A stretch of 34,299 nucleotides of DNA from Pseudoflavonifractor sp. An184 (GCF_002160305.1 NZ_NFKI01000035.1:1-34299); one strand, 5' to 3'; shown: positions 16,299 to 24,464, numbered from the stretch's first letter. Made by a program: numbers and translations. The notes: generated by a model from the sequence alone, not told the origin.

Positions 16299-16357
16299 TT
16301 TTCTTCCTCCTAAAAATGTTTGTTTTATCCGTTGATCCGCCGGAGCGGCAGATAACT

Positions 16358-17149
16358 TTACTTCCGGACTTCCAGGTATTCCTGGTAGACTTCGTTCCAG
16401 ACCTCAGCCTTCAATTCCATGAAGCGGGGGTCGCTCTTGGTGCCCTGATCGCGGGGATAGGGGATGTCCACGTCCACGATCTTCTTAATGCGGCCGGGGC
16501 GGGCGGACATGATCACAACCCGCTGAGCCAGAAGGATGGCCTCGTCTACGTCGTGGGTGATGAAGAAACAGGTCTTCTTCTCACCCTCCCAAGTCTTCAA
16601 AAGCTCAGTCTGGAGCTGCGCGCGGGTCTGGGCGTCCAGAGCACCGAACGGCTCGTCCATCAGCAGAACTTCAGGGTTGTTGGCGTAAGCGCGGGCGATG
16701 GCCACACGCTGCTTCATGCCGCCGGACAGCTCCTTGGGGAAGGAGTTCTCAAACTCCTCCAGACCCACCAGCTTGATGTACTTGCGGGCGATCTCTAAGC
16801 ACTGCTCCTTGGGCATGCGCCTCATTTCGGGACCAAACATAACATTCTGCAGAACGGTCAGCCAGGGGAACAGGGCGTACTGCTGGAACACCACGCCGCG
16901 TCTTACGTCCGTGCCAACGATTCGCTCGCCGTCCAGATAGCACTCGCCGCTGGTGGCCTCGTGCAGGCCGGCCAGGATGTTTAGCAGAGTGGATTTGCCG
17001 CAGCCGGAAGGACCAACTACACAGACAAACTCATTCTCCATAATGTCCAGGTTTACGCCGTTCAGCGCCACAGTCGTGCCGTGCTCGCCCTTATACTCTT
17101 TTACTACATTCTGAATGCTGAGCTTTACTCTTCGCGTCTCTCCTGCCAC
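16358..17149 (-). CDS. ABC transporter ATPase, SsuB/TauB type
   Basis: A 263-residue ATPase powering the adjacent importer on the cytoplasmic side. Walker A is GPSGCGKST, the signature is LSGGMKQR, Walker B is VLLMDEPFGALD and the switch His lies in FFITHDVDEA. The GTG start at 17149 has AAGGAG nine bases upstream and overlaps the permease gene by 25 bp, so the two are translationally coupled. Closest named relatives are the sulfonate and taurine transporter ATPases. Confidence 0.95.
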   Translation of the reverse strand: MAGETRRVKLSIQNVVKEYKGEHGTTVALNGVNLDIMENEFVCVVGPSGCGKSTLLNILAGLHEATSGECYLDGERIVGTDVRRGVVFQQYALFPWLTVLQNVMFGPEMRRMPKEQCLEIARKYIKLVGLEEFENSFPKELSGGMKQRVAIARAYANNPEVLLMDEPFGALDAQTRAQLQTELLKTWEGEKKTCFFITHDVDEAILLAQRVVIMSARPGRIKKIVDVDIPYPRDQGTKSDPRFMELKAEVWNEVYQEYLEVRK

Positions 17150-17904
17150 GATGTCAGTCTCCTTTCAATGATGTCCACAAACAGGTTTAACAGAAGTCCG
17201 ATGATGCCGATGATAATAATGTAGGCCAACATCGCGCCGGTCTCGAAGGTGGTCTGCAGGCTCCGAATCCGCATGCCCAGGCCGCCCTGTGCACCAGTGG
17301 ATTCCGCAGCGAGCAGGGTGGTCAGGCCAGCACTCAGACCCAGCCGTACAGCTGTGATGACGAAGGGCAGAGTCGCGGGCAGAATGATACGGAAGAAGAT
17401 ATCCATATCGTTGGCGCCGAGAACCCGGGCAGCCTTGATCAGAGTGTTGTCAATGCTGCGGATGCCGTGGAAAATCGTGATGGACATGGTCATGAATGTG
17501 CAGATCCAAATCAGGATGATCTGGGGGGGCTTGCCGACGCCGGCCGCAATCACGATCAGAGGCGCGTACGCCAGGGCGGGGATGTTGCGGATGAAGTTGA
17601 TCCAGGGCTCGATGATCTTGCGCACCGGCATATACCAGGCCATGAGGAATGCGGCCGGCACAGCGGTGAGGAAGCCTAAGCCGAAGCCCGCTGCGATGGA
17701 GGTCAAGCTGCTGAACAGGTCAGACCAGAACGCACCGCGGTCGATCATGGTCTGGAGTCCCTCAATTACCACAGGGATAAAGGGGAAACTGTTTCCTGTC
17801 CGTTTACCCAGAGAAAGTAAGTACCAAACTACCAGCGCTGCGCAGAACGAGAGCAACAGCCAGAGCTTGTCACTTATTCCCTTCTTCTTTGTCTTCCCTT
17901 TCAT
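17125..17904 (-). CDS. ABC transporter permease, SsuC/TauC type
   Basis: A 259-residue inner-membrane permease with about six hydrophobic segments and the conserved cytoplasmic loop (AARVLGANDMDIFFRIILPATLPFVITAVRLGL) that docks the ATPase. I chose ATG 17904 because GGAAGGTG lies four bases upstream and MKGKTKKKG is a normal positive-inside start; the open frame extends to 17952. It is the first gene of the importer trio and lies 125 bp downstream of the epimerase-like gene, the largest gap inside the cassette, where a secondary promoter could sit. Confidence 0.95.
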   Translation of the reverse strand: MKGKTKKKGISDKLWLLLSFCAALVVWYLLSLGKRTGNSFPFIPVVIEGLQTMIDRGAFWSDLFSSLTSIAAGFGLGFLTAVPAAFLMAWYMPVRKIIEPWINFIRNIPALAYAPLIVIAAGVGKPPQIILIWICTFMTMSITIFHGIRSIDNTLIKAARVLGANDMDIFFRIILPATLPFVITAVRLGLSAGLTTLLAAESTGAQGGLGMRIRSLQTTFETGAMLAYIIIIGIIGLLLNLFVDIIERRLTSWQERREE

Positions 17905-18029
17905 ATGACACCTTCCTTTTTGCGCTTTTTTCACATTTTCGCACGGAATCATGCGGCTGCCCCTTCACTCTGCATATATCCGTGTAAAATGTAAGAAAAC
18001 CAACTAAGTCTAATGGCAGGATTGCCTGC

Positions 18030-18842
18030 TCAAATGGATACCTCTATCCGCTGCGAGCGGCTGAAAGAAGCACCAGGCGGCAGAAGAATCGCTCCAGGAC
18101 GCTCTGCAAGCTGATGACCCGGGCCCGGGTAGCCTGTCCAAGGCTCGATGCAGACCCAGCCGGGAATCTCAGGGAGGCTCCAGAGAAGGACGTAGGGGTA
18201 GCCCTTCGTGGCAACTCGCAGATAACGACCGGTATCAAGTTCCTCCAACTGAATCCATTCAGACTGCAGATTGGAAAAGCAGATGCTGTCGTTCTCAAAG
18301 AGACTTTCGGTAAGAGCAAGCCGGTCGCTTCCGTCAGGGCTCTCCTGCATTTGGAAGCGGATGCAGTAGTCGCGGATACCCCGCCCGGCTGTGAAAGGGC
18401 ACCGAAGTCCGGTGTGGAATCCCAGCTGTACGGGCATATCGCTTGCTCCAAGATTATTGATCGTACAAGTGGTGGTTAAAAATCTTCCCTCAAGCACATG
18501 ACTGGTCTCGAAGGAAAAGGGCCACGGCCACCGGATGCGGTCGCCGGCCCACTGCAGCCGGAAGCGGAGATGATCCGCTCCCTCCTCTGCAAGGCTGTGC
18601 TCCATATCCCGCACAAAACCGTGGGCGCCGGCTTCGTAGCGGACGCCGTCCACAGAGAACCAGCCGCCGTCCACCTTTCCGCACCAGGGGAAGCAGACTG
18701 GGGCCCGCCGGGGCCAAAACTCCGGGTTTCCATCCCACAGGCAGGAGACGGAGTCCCCGCCCAGCGTGTGAATATCCCAGAGTTCCGCCCCTTTGCTGTT
18801 CACGGACACTGAGAGAGATTCATTTTTTATAGAGTAGATCAT
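18030..18842 (-). CDS. Aldose 1-epimerase (mutarotase) family protein, LacX-like
   Basis: A 270-residue galactose-mutarotase-fold protein. It opens YSIKNESLSVSVNSKGAELWDI, has the RRAPVCFPWCGKV segment and PVQLGFHTGLRCPF with the likely catalytic His, and carries a likely catalytic Glu in VCIEPWTG. Such enzymes interconvert alpha and beta anomers of free or phosphorylated aldoses in the cytoplasm. Mutarotases of this superfamily also occur in sulfoquinovose operons (YihR). Spacing to the TauE/SafE gene is 25 bp, so it belongs to the cassette. A small hairpin (18016-18029) follows the stop without a T-tract. Confidence 0.9.
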   Translation of the reverse strand: MIYSIKNESLSVSVNSKGAELWDIHTLGGDSVSCLWDGNPEFWPRRAPVCFPWCGKVDGGWFSVDGVRYEAGAHGFVRDMEHSLAEEGADHLRFRLQWAGDRIRWPWPFSFETSHVLEGRFLTTTCTINNLGASDMPVQLGFHTGLRCPFTAGRGIRDYCIRFQMQESPDGSDRLALTESLFENDSICFSNLQSEWIQLEELDTGRYLRVATKGYPYVLLWSLPEIPGWVCIEPWTGYPGPGHQLAERPGAILLPPGASFSRSQRIEVSI

Positions 18843-18867
18843 GTTCCCTCACCATCCGTACAGGCTC

Positions 18868-19647
18868 TCAGATGAAGCAGTTGACCAGGTTGTAGCAGCT
18901 GATTGCGGTAATGACAATAAGCAGCCAGAAGAACAGCCGGTCGACGTCGCTGTTGCTCAGTTTTTTGCTGATGCTGCGCCCCAGATTGCCGCCCAGGATG
19001 CCGCCGACTACCATCACAAGCAGGGCCGGCCACTCAAATTCCGGGACGGTGCCGCGGGCAACGGTGCTGATAAAGCTGGCGGACTGGGAAAACAGGATCA
19101 CGTACAGGGAGTTGAGCGCAGCCGTCTTGGTATCCATGGAGAAAAAATAGTACAGCACGGCCAGATTGATAGGGCCGCCGCCGATTCCCAAAAAGGCGGA
19201 TAAAAGGCCCAGTACCAGACCGATGCACACACAGACCACCGGCTGGGTCACATTCCTGGCGGTGATGCGCGGCCGGTTCAGGGTGTACGCCAGAACCCCG
19301 AGGGTAAGGGCGATCATCATGACCTGCTGCGCCACGGAGACGGTCATGCCGCCGGCGGCACGGACCAGCTCGAAGAGCTCCTTGCCGGCCACACCGCCGA
19401 TGGCAGCGCCTATGGCCAGCAGCGTGCCCCTGCGGGGCTCCACCTTCACGTCGCCTCTGCGGCTGCGGATCATCGACGTGATGGTCATGGCCAAAACGGT
19501 ACAGCCGGACAGGAAGCTGACGGTGGCTACCGGCATGCCGGAGACCGCGTCCAGCACCGGCTTGATGATGACGCCGCCGCCCACTCCGCTGATGCCGCCG
19601 ATGGTCGTGGCTAAGAGGCAAATCAGGAAGCTGAAGAGGATCTGCAT
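18868..19647 (-). CDS. TauE/SafE (TSUP) family anion exporter
   Basis: A 259-residue membrane protein with about eight hydrophobic helices and the two family repeats, GISGVGGGVIIKPVLDAVSG near the N-terminus and SAFLGIGGGPINLAVLYYFF in the second half. Named relatives export sulfite, sulfoacetate or other C2/C3 sulfonates, and several sulfoglycolysis operons use such a protein to expel sulfolactate or dihydroxypropanesulfonate. It lies 18 bp after the phosphofructokinase stop. Together with the sulfonate-type importer it is the main hint that the substrate contains sulfur; TSUP proteins are nonetheless functionally broad. Confidence 0.93.
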   Translation of the reverse strand: MQILFSFLICLLATTIGGISGVGGGVIIKPVLDAVSGMPVATVSFLSGCTVLAMTITSMIRSRRGDVKVEPRRGTLLAIGAAIGGVAGKELFELVRAAGGMTVSVAQQVMMIALTLGVLAYTLNRPRITARNVTQPVVCVCIGLVLGLLSAFLGIGGGPINLAVLYYFFSMDTKTAALNSLYVILFSQSASFISTVARGTVPEFEWPALLVMVVGGILGGNLGRSISKKLSNSDVDRLFFWLLIVITAISCYNLVNCFI

Positions 19648-19665
19648 ACTCAGCAGTCACTCCTC

Positions 19666-20832
19666 TCAGCGAAGCTGGGCAAAGCGATTGTCATACGCCC
19701 CAAGCAGAGGCAGACAGTAGTCCCGAAACTCCGGACGGATGCTGGCGCCGTCTTCGCCGATCCACTCCAGGGGGAACTTTTTCTCCGCGTTGGCGACCTG
19801 CTCCAGGGGAACAAGGCAGGTCTCGCTGCGGTACTCCGGCTCCCGGGTGGTCTGGAAGCCGACCATGAAGCCGGTCTTGCCCTCCACAGCGGAGCGCACG
19901 GCCACAGCGCCGGCCTCCTCGGCCTCCCGCTGGTCCACCTCGGACATGAGGGCCACGCTGACCCGGCCCAGCAAACCGGGCTTCTCCGACCGGGACTTCA
20001 GGCCGGTCTCCTGCATGATCATGTCGCTGAGAGTCTGGGCGGCGCCGCCGGGGATCTTGTGGCCGAAGCCGTCCACGATGCCAGAGTCGGCCACAGGAGA
20101 GCCGTCGGCGTAGTGGATTCCCTCGGATACGGTGACCAGAAGGCCGCGGCCCTTGCTCCACTTCTCTTTGACCGCGGACAGGAACTGCTCCTTGTCGAAG
20201 TTGGTCTCGGGCAGGTACACCAGATGCTCGCAGGGCATCTGGTCGGCAAACAGGGCGGAGGCGGCGGTGATCCAGCCGGCGTTGCGGCCCATGAGCTCCA
20301 TCACCACCACATGGATGGGCAGGGCGGAGGCGTCAAAGGCCAGCTCCAGGGCGGACACCGCGGCATATTTGGCCGCACTGCCGAAGCCGGGGCAGTGGTC
20401 CGTGACGGCCAAGTCATTATCGATGGTCTTGGGGATTCCGATGACCCGCAGCTCGTAGCCGGACTGGCAGGCCAGCTGATAGACCTTGTGGCAGGTGTCC
20501 ATGGAGTCGTTGCCGCCGTTGTAGAAGAAGTAGCGGATGTTGAACTTCTTGAAGCACTCCAGCACCGCAGGGTAGTCCGCGTCGGTGAGCTTCCGCCGGC
20601 AGGAGCCCAGAGCGGAGGCGGGGGTGCGGGCCAGCAGGTCCAGCTGCTCCTGGCTGAACTGACCCAGATCCATCAGGTCCCCGGCCAGAATGCCTTCCGC
20701 ACCGAACCGGGCGCCGTAGATAGTTTCGATCTCCTCATGGAGCTTGGCCTCCCGGACAGCTCCCAGCAGGGAGCTGTTGATGACCGGGGTGGGGCCGCCG
20801 CCATGGGCAATGAGCATATTTCCTTTCAGCAT
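19666..20832 (-). CDS. PPi-type phosphofructokinase family sugar kinase
   Basis: A 388-residue PfkA-fold enzyme. Motifs are HGGGPTPVINSS (10-21), GGNDS (106-110, where ATP enzymes have GGDGS and PPi enzymes GGDDS), PKTIDND (134-140, catalytic Asp138) and MELMGRNAGW. The Lys in PKTIDND is the usual mark of pyrophosphate users, but the Asn in GGNDS makes the donor uncertain. It would phosphorylate C1 of a ketose-6-phosphate or analogue, here the product of the NagB-like enzyme, feeding the aldolase encoded in the same operon. ATG 20832 is preceded by GGGAGG ten bases away; ATG 20817 is an alternative. Confidence 0.9.
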   Translation of the reverse strand: MLKGNMLIAHGGGPTPVINSSLLGAVREAKLHEEIETIYGARFGAEGILAGDLMDLGQFSQEQLDLLARTPASALGSCRRKLTDADYPAVLECFKKFNIRYFFYNGGNDSMDTCHKVYQLACQSGYELRVIGIPKTIDNDLAVTDHCPGFGSAAKYAAVSALELAFDASALPIHVVVMELMGRNAGWITAASALFADQMPCEHLVYLPETNFDKEQFLSAVKEKWSKGRGLLVTVSEGIHYADGSPVADSGIVDGFGHKIPGGAAQTLSDMIMQETGLKSRSEKPGLLGRVSVALMSEVDQREAEEAGAVAVRSAVEGKTGFMVGFQTTREPEYRSETCLVPLEQVANAEKKFPLEWIGEDGASIRPEFRDYCLPLLGAYDNRFAQLR

Positions 20833-20848
20833 ATGTACCGCGCCTCCC

Positions 20849-22309
20849 TTACACCGTGGTAAGGTCGTCGTCCTTCATGCACAGGTGGACGGCGCCCACT
20901 TTGAAGGTCTTGGGCAGAGCCAGGATGTTGGGGTTGGGACCCACGAACTTCTTCTTGGCGTCCTCCAGAGCCTCCTCGAAGGTGGCCCGGGTCTTCAGGC
21001 CCATGCCGCGGGCGATGCCGGGCTCCTGGGCGCCCACGATGTAGATGGCGGAGGTGTTCATCTCAGCGATGTGGCCGCAGCTCATCATGGAGAAGCCGTG
21101 GAAGGGATGGAAGGCGTTGCAGTAGCGGTACTTGCGGATGTACTCCTCATTGGTGGCGAAATACTCGCCGTAACGGTTCATATCGGGGAGGATGTTCATG
21201 TGGTCGTGCTGGAACATCTCATACAGCTCCCGGAGGTAGGGCCAGCGCTCGTCGTGGAAGTAGCCGTTGCAGATGGAGGAGCAGATGATGACGCAGTTCT
21301 CCTTCATAACGCGCTTGTGGCGGATCACCTGGGCGGACAGGGCCTGCATCATCTGGATGGGGTTGGTGCCCATGCCGTCGCCGTAGTGGAAGTCCTGGGG
21401 CATGCCGAAAACCATGACGTCGAATTTCTCCTCTGCCCAGGGCACGTAAGTGCGCTTGTTGGCGATCTTCCAGGACTCGGGCTGCATCACCTTGGCGTAG
21501 CCGGAGAAAATGGCGATCTGGCGGGAGTAGGTGTCCAGCACGGCGTCGCAGCAGAAGAAGGGGTGGCCCATCTTCTCCTCCATGTGCATGCCGATCTCGT
21601 CGAACTTGGTACGCATGAGGGAGTGACCGGACACGGGGGTGAAGTCGGGACGGTGCATGACCTTGGGGACGTGGTGGCTGGCGATGCTCCGCCAGTGGGT
21701 GATGCCGGTGGAGCAGTGCTTGTAGCCGCCGGAGTAGCCGCCGTAGGGGTTGCCCTGGGTGTGGCCGATGAGGATGGGGATGTCGCACTCAAAGACGTAC
21801 TTGTTCATCAGCACCGGGTCGCCCCGCTGGGTGACGCCCAGGTCGACCATGTGCTCGGGGTCCTCGCTGTCGTGGCTGGTGATCTGGTTGGTCCAGTAGA
21901 ACTCGTTGAACAGGTCCTCGCCCAGGATCTTCTTCATCTCCGGCACGGTGGCGCGGGGGTGCAGGCCGTTGGAGAACAGGAGCAGGATGTCCTTCTTCTC
22001 CACACCGGCGGCGTACAGCTCGTCCAGGCAGGCCCGGATGGAGACGCGGCGGTGGGCGGTGGGCTGGGTGCCGCCCTTGACAATGTCAGGGATGACGAAA
22101 ACCACAGTCTTGCCGGGGCCGGCCAGCTCCTTCAGAGGAGGCATCCCCATGGGGTGGCGGATGGACTCCAGGGTGGCGGCGTACAGGCTGTCCCAGTCCT
22201 GAGGCAGGCAGGGGGGATCGGGCACGGTCTCGCCGGGGATAAAGACCTTGGTGTTGTCGGGCAGCTCGGCGCTCATCAGACCGTGGCCGTATTCAAAATC
22301 AAGTTTCAT
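20849..22309 (-). CDS. larA: LarA-family nickel-pincer racemase/epimerase relative
   Basis: A 486-residue relative of lactate racemase LarA, whose family shuttles hydride on alpha-hydroxy acids with a nickel-pincer nucleotide cofactor. Compared by eye with LarA: His117 in SNGLHPRAT matches His108, Lys197 in GYSGGYKHC matches the Lys184 that holds the cofactor, and His213 in IASHH matches nickel ligand His200. The second catalytic His174 aligns with Asn187, with His183 nearby. The LarB, LarC and LarE cofactor-making enzymes are not in this window. A 12-bp gap to the TPI-like gene and 16 bp to the kinase gene place it firmly in the cassette. A sulfolactate-, lactate- or sugar-acid-type substrate is a guess. 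Confidence 0.88.
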   Translation of the reverse strand: MKLDFEYGHGLMSAELPDNTKVFIPGETVPDPPCLPQDWDSLYAATLESIRHPMGMPPLKELAGPGKTVVFVIPDIVKGGTQPTAHRRVSIRACLDELYAAGVEKKDILLLFSNGLHPRATVPEMKKILGEDLFNEFYWTNQITSHDSEDPEHMVDLGVTQRGDPVLMNKYVFECDIPILIGHTQGNPYGGYSGGYKHCSTGITHWRSIASHHVPKVMHRPDFTPVSGHSLMRTKFDEIGMHMEEKMGHPFFCCDAVLDTYSRQIAIFSGYAKVMQPESWKIANKRTYVPWAEEKFDVMVFGMPQDFHYGDGMGTNPIQMMQALSAQVIRHKRVMKENCVIICSSICNGYFHDERWPYLRELYEMFQHDHMNILPDMNRYGEYFATNEEYIRKYRYCNAFHPFHGFSMMSCGHIAEMNTSAIYIVGAQEPGIARGMGLKTRATFEEALEDAKKKFVGPNPNILALPKTFKVGAVHLCMKDDDLTTV

Positions 22310-22321
22310 GTCTGTCTCTCC

Positions 22322-23158
22322 TTATTTTCCAAGGTAGGTTTTGATGATCTCCAGATACTCGTCGGGGTAGAAACCGATCTCACCCTGGAAACGGGTCAGG
22401 GCAATCAGGCCGCCGTCGATCTCCTCAATGGAGGCAAGCATTTCGGCGTTGTCCACCTTCAGGCCGCCGCCGTACACCACATCCAGGCCGCCGGTGCGCT
22501 CCTTGACAAAGCGGGCGATCTTGGTGATGTAGTCCTTGCCGGCCGGGGTCTTGCCCGGGCCAATGGACCAGACGGGCTCATAGCCGATGACTACCTTGGA
22601 GGTGTCCACGCCGTCCAGGCCCACGCTGAGCTGCTCGCCCAGGACCTCCTGCCAGCGCTCCTGCTCCTCGCTCTTCTCGCCGATGCAGTAGAGCACGGTC
22701 AGGCCCTGCTCCACAGCCAGGCGGATCTCCTGGTTCAGGAGGCGGTTGACTGCGGCGGTGTCGGTCACCCCGGCCTCAGCCAGGATGCCGGCCTTGTCGT
22801 TGCGCTCCTCGCAGTGGCCGATGATGGTGGACGTGCACCCCATCGCCTTGGCGATAGAGGCGGGACGGTTGGTGGTGAAGGCTCCGAAGTTTCCGCCCAC
22901 GGCGGTGTTCATCCGGTAGACACCCTGGCAGCCCACCTGAACGGGGCTGTTTTCGCACAGGGCACTCACAGCGCCCAGGATGTGAGCCTCGGGGAAGTAT
23001 TGAACAAACTCAACCTGGCTGGGGTCGTACTTCTTCAGACCATCCTGGGTGTGGGAGACAATATAGCTGCCCCAGTCCTTCAGCGGGGCGATCCGGTTGA
23101 CGCCGCCGTACTCCACGGGAACGTCGAACCGCTTCAGATTCAGATACAGATGCTTCAT
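22322..23158 (-). CDS. tpiA: Triose-phosphate isomerase family protein
   Basis: A 278-residue TIM-barrel isomerase. The catalytic set is complete: Asn7 and Lys9 (LNLKRFD), His115 (IIGHCEERN) and Glu194 (GYEPVWSIGPGKTP), with the phosphate-binding YGGGLK near the C-terminus. The N-terminus lacks the usual GGNWKMN wording, and the protein is about 25 residues longer than housekeeping TPI. It is therefore a divergent paralogue rather than the central glycolytic enzyme. It probably handles the dihydroxyacetone phosphate, or a related C3 compound, made by the neighbouring aldolase. GGAGCGG-type spacing and a 12-bp gap link it to the aldolase gene. Confidence 0.92.
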   Translation of the reverse strand: MKHLYLNLKRFDVPVEYGGVNRIAPLKDWGSYIVSHTQDGLKKYDPSQVEFVQYFPEAHILGAVSALCENSPVQVGCQGVYRMNTAVGGNFGAFTTNRPASIAKAMGCTSTIIGHCEERNDKAGILAEAGVTDTAAVNRLLNQEIRLAVEQGLTVLYCIGEKSEEQERWQEVLGEQLSVGLDGVDTSKVVIGYEPVWSIGPGKTPAGKDYITKIARFVKERTGGLDVVYGGGLKVDNAEMLASIEEIDGGLIALTRFQGEIGFYPDEYLEIIKTYLGK

Positions 23159-23170
23159 GGCCGCTCCTCC

Positions 23171-24319
23171 TTACTTCTTGTAGAAGGCGATCATATCCTC
23201 TAGGGACTTCTGCTCCACCAGAGGAGCCTTCCCGTAGGAGCCGAAGTTGACGATCAGGGAGCCGACCGCCTCCTTCACGCCGGCCTCCACCCGGCTCATG
23301 AGCAGGGCCACATCCTCGTCAGGCACATTGCCGGTGAGGATGGTGTCCATGATGGGCGGGAAGAACACACGGGGATCGAAAGCGGACTTCTTCTCCTCCA
23401 GGAGGGCGTACACACCGCCGATGGAGGCGCTCTTCTGCAGCTCGGGCTGCTGAGCAAACAGCTCCTTCATGTTCCGGGTGACAGCCAGGCGGATGTCAGT
23501 GTCCACGTTGATCTTCCGGATGCCGCAGGGAATGGCGGCGATGAGCTCGTCCACATTGATGCCGTAGGCGTTCTGGATGTCGCCGCCCAGGTCGTTGATC
23601 TCCTTGACGATGTACTGAGGCACGGTGGAGGAGCCATGGGACACCAGCGCGCAGAAGATGCCCAGCCGGTTGATGCACTCCTTGATGGCGATGGGGATCT
23701 CACGGCGCAGCTTGGCGTTCTTGCCCTTGTTGGCGCCGTGCTGGGTGCCGTAGGAGATGGCCAGGGCGTCTACCCCAGTATCCTGGATGAACTTCACCGC
23801 GTCCAAGGGGTTGGTGTAGGTGGAGGTGGCGGCGAAGACGTGGTCCTCCTGGCCGCCCAGCACGCCCAGCTCGCCCTCGACGCTGACGCCCCGGGCGTGC
23901 GCGTACTTGACCACCTCGCGGGTCAGCTCAATGTTCTGATCCAGCGGCAGGGAGGAGCCGTCGATCATAACGGAGGTGTAGCCGCCGTCGATGGCAGCCA
24001 CGCAGGAGTCAAAATCCTTGCCATGGTCCAGATGAAGTACGATGGGGATGGGAGAGTTCTCACCGTACTTCTTCACCGCGTTGGCAATGTTCCGGGCACC
24101 CTTCTTTTTGTCCTCCAGGGTCCCGTTGGCAAAGTCCACACGGCCGCCCATGAAAGCGTTGGCCAAATCCGCGCCCTGCAGGATAGCGGGAGAGCGGAAG
24201 GTTTCGTGCATCTCAATGACAGCTTTGGCCTGTGCCACAGCGTTAACATTGAACGCACCCTGAGCATAATTGTGAGTTTCGGCGGCCTCCATGAGAGGTC
24301 TCAGTGGTACCAGTGGCAT
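23171..24319 (-). CDS. fba: Class II (zinc) ketose-bisphosphate aldolase
   Basis: A 382-residue class II aldolase and the first gene of the cassette. Catalytic Asp98 and zinc ligand His99 lie in HLDHGK; further zinc ligands are His194 (SYGTQHG) and His228 (VSHGSSTVP). The phosphate-binding GIRKINVDTD follows. It splits a ketose 1-phosphate or 1,6-bisphosphate to dihydroxyacetone phosphate plus an aldehyde. The start ATG 24319 has GGAGG nine bases upstream. A strong promoter and a ROK-type operator lie immediately in front. True substrate could be fructose-1,6-bisphosphate or a C6-modified analogue made by the kinase next door. Confidence 0.94.
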   Translation of the reverse strand: MPLVPLRPLMEAAETHNYAQGAFNVNAVAQAKAVIEMHETFRSPAILQGADLANAFMGGRVDFANGTLEDKKKGARNIANAVKKYGENSPIPIVLHLDHGKDFDSCVAAIDGGYTSVMIDGSSLPLDQNIELTREVVKYAHARGVSVEGELGVLGGQEDHVFAATSTYTNPLDAVKFIQDTGVDALAISYGTQHGANKGKNAKLRREIPIAIKECINRLGIFCALVSHGSSTVPQYIVKEINDLGGDIQNAYGINVDELIAAIPCGIRKINVDTDIRLAVTRNMKELFAQQPELQKSASIGGVYALLEEKKSAFDPRVFFPPIMDTILTGNVPDEDVALLMSRVEAGVKEAVGSLIVNFGSYGKAPLVEQKSLEDMIAFYKK

Positions 24320-24342
24320 AATTCATAACCTCCATCATTTAA

Positions 24343-24371
24343 AGTTAATTATTTTTTTAATTAAATTAACT
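24343..24371. promoter_or_regulatory. Inverted-repeat operator, likely ROK-repressor site
   Basis: AGTTAATT (24343-24350) and AATTAACT (24364-24371) form a perfect eight-base inverted repeat with a 13-bp AT-only spacer. Flanked by TTAG on the minus strand, it resembles the TTAGTT...AACTAA sites of Firmicutes XylR-type ROK regulators. It lies just downstream of the cassette promoter. Confidence 0.7.
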
Positions 24372-24377
24372 AATTGA

Positions 24378-24406
24378 AGTATATACCTTTTGGGGCCATG
24401 TTGCAA
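24378..24406 (-). promoter_or_regulatory. Main promoter of the sugar cassette
   Basis: On the minus strand TTGCAA (24406-24401) and TATACT (24383-24378) are exactly 17 bp apart. Each hexamer departs little from consensus. The predicted start of transcription falls at the edge of the inverted repeat. Confidence 0.8.
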
Positions 24407-24464
24407 TTCGGAATAGATAACAAAGATTTTACACTTTTTTCTATAAAATACACAAAAGGGCGGA

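Noticed and set aside
19666-20832. Altered 6-phosphate site in the phosphofructokinase relative
   Set aside because: Some residues differ (the QR motif reads GR), but PPi-type enzymes vary there and my by-eye alignment is too uncertain to claim loss of phosphate binding.
20744-23203. An 819-codon plus-strand open frame opposite the kinase, LarA and TPI genes
   Set aside because: It is the antisense shadow of GC-rich coding sequence. Its protein is low-complexity Val/Gly/His/Leu, has no ribosome-binding site, and the minus strand holds clear enzyme families.
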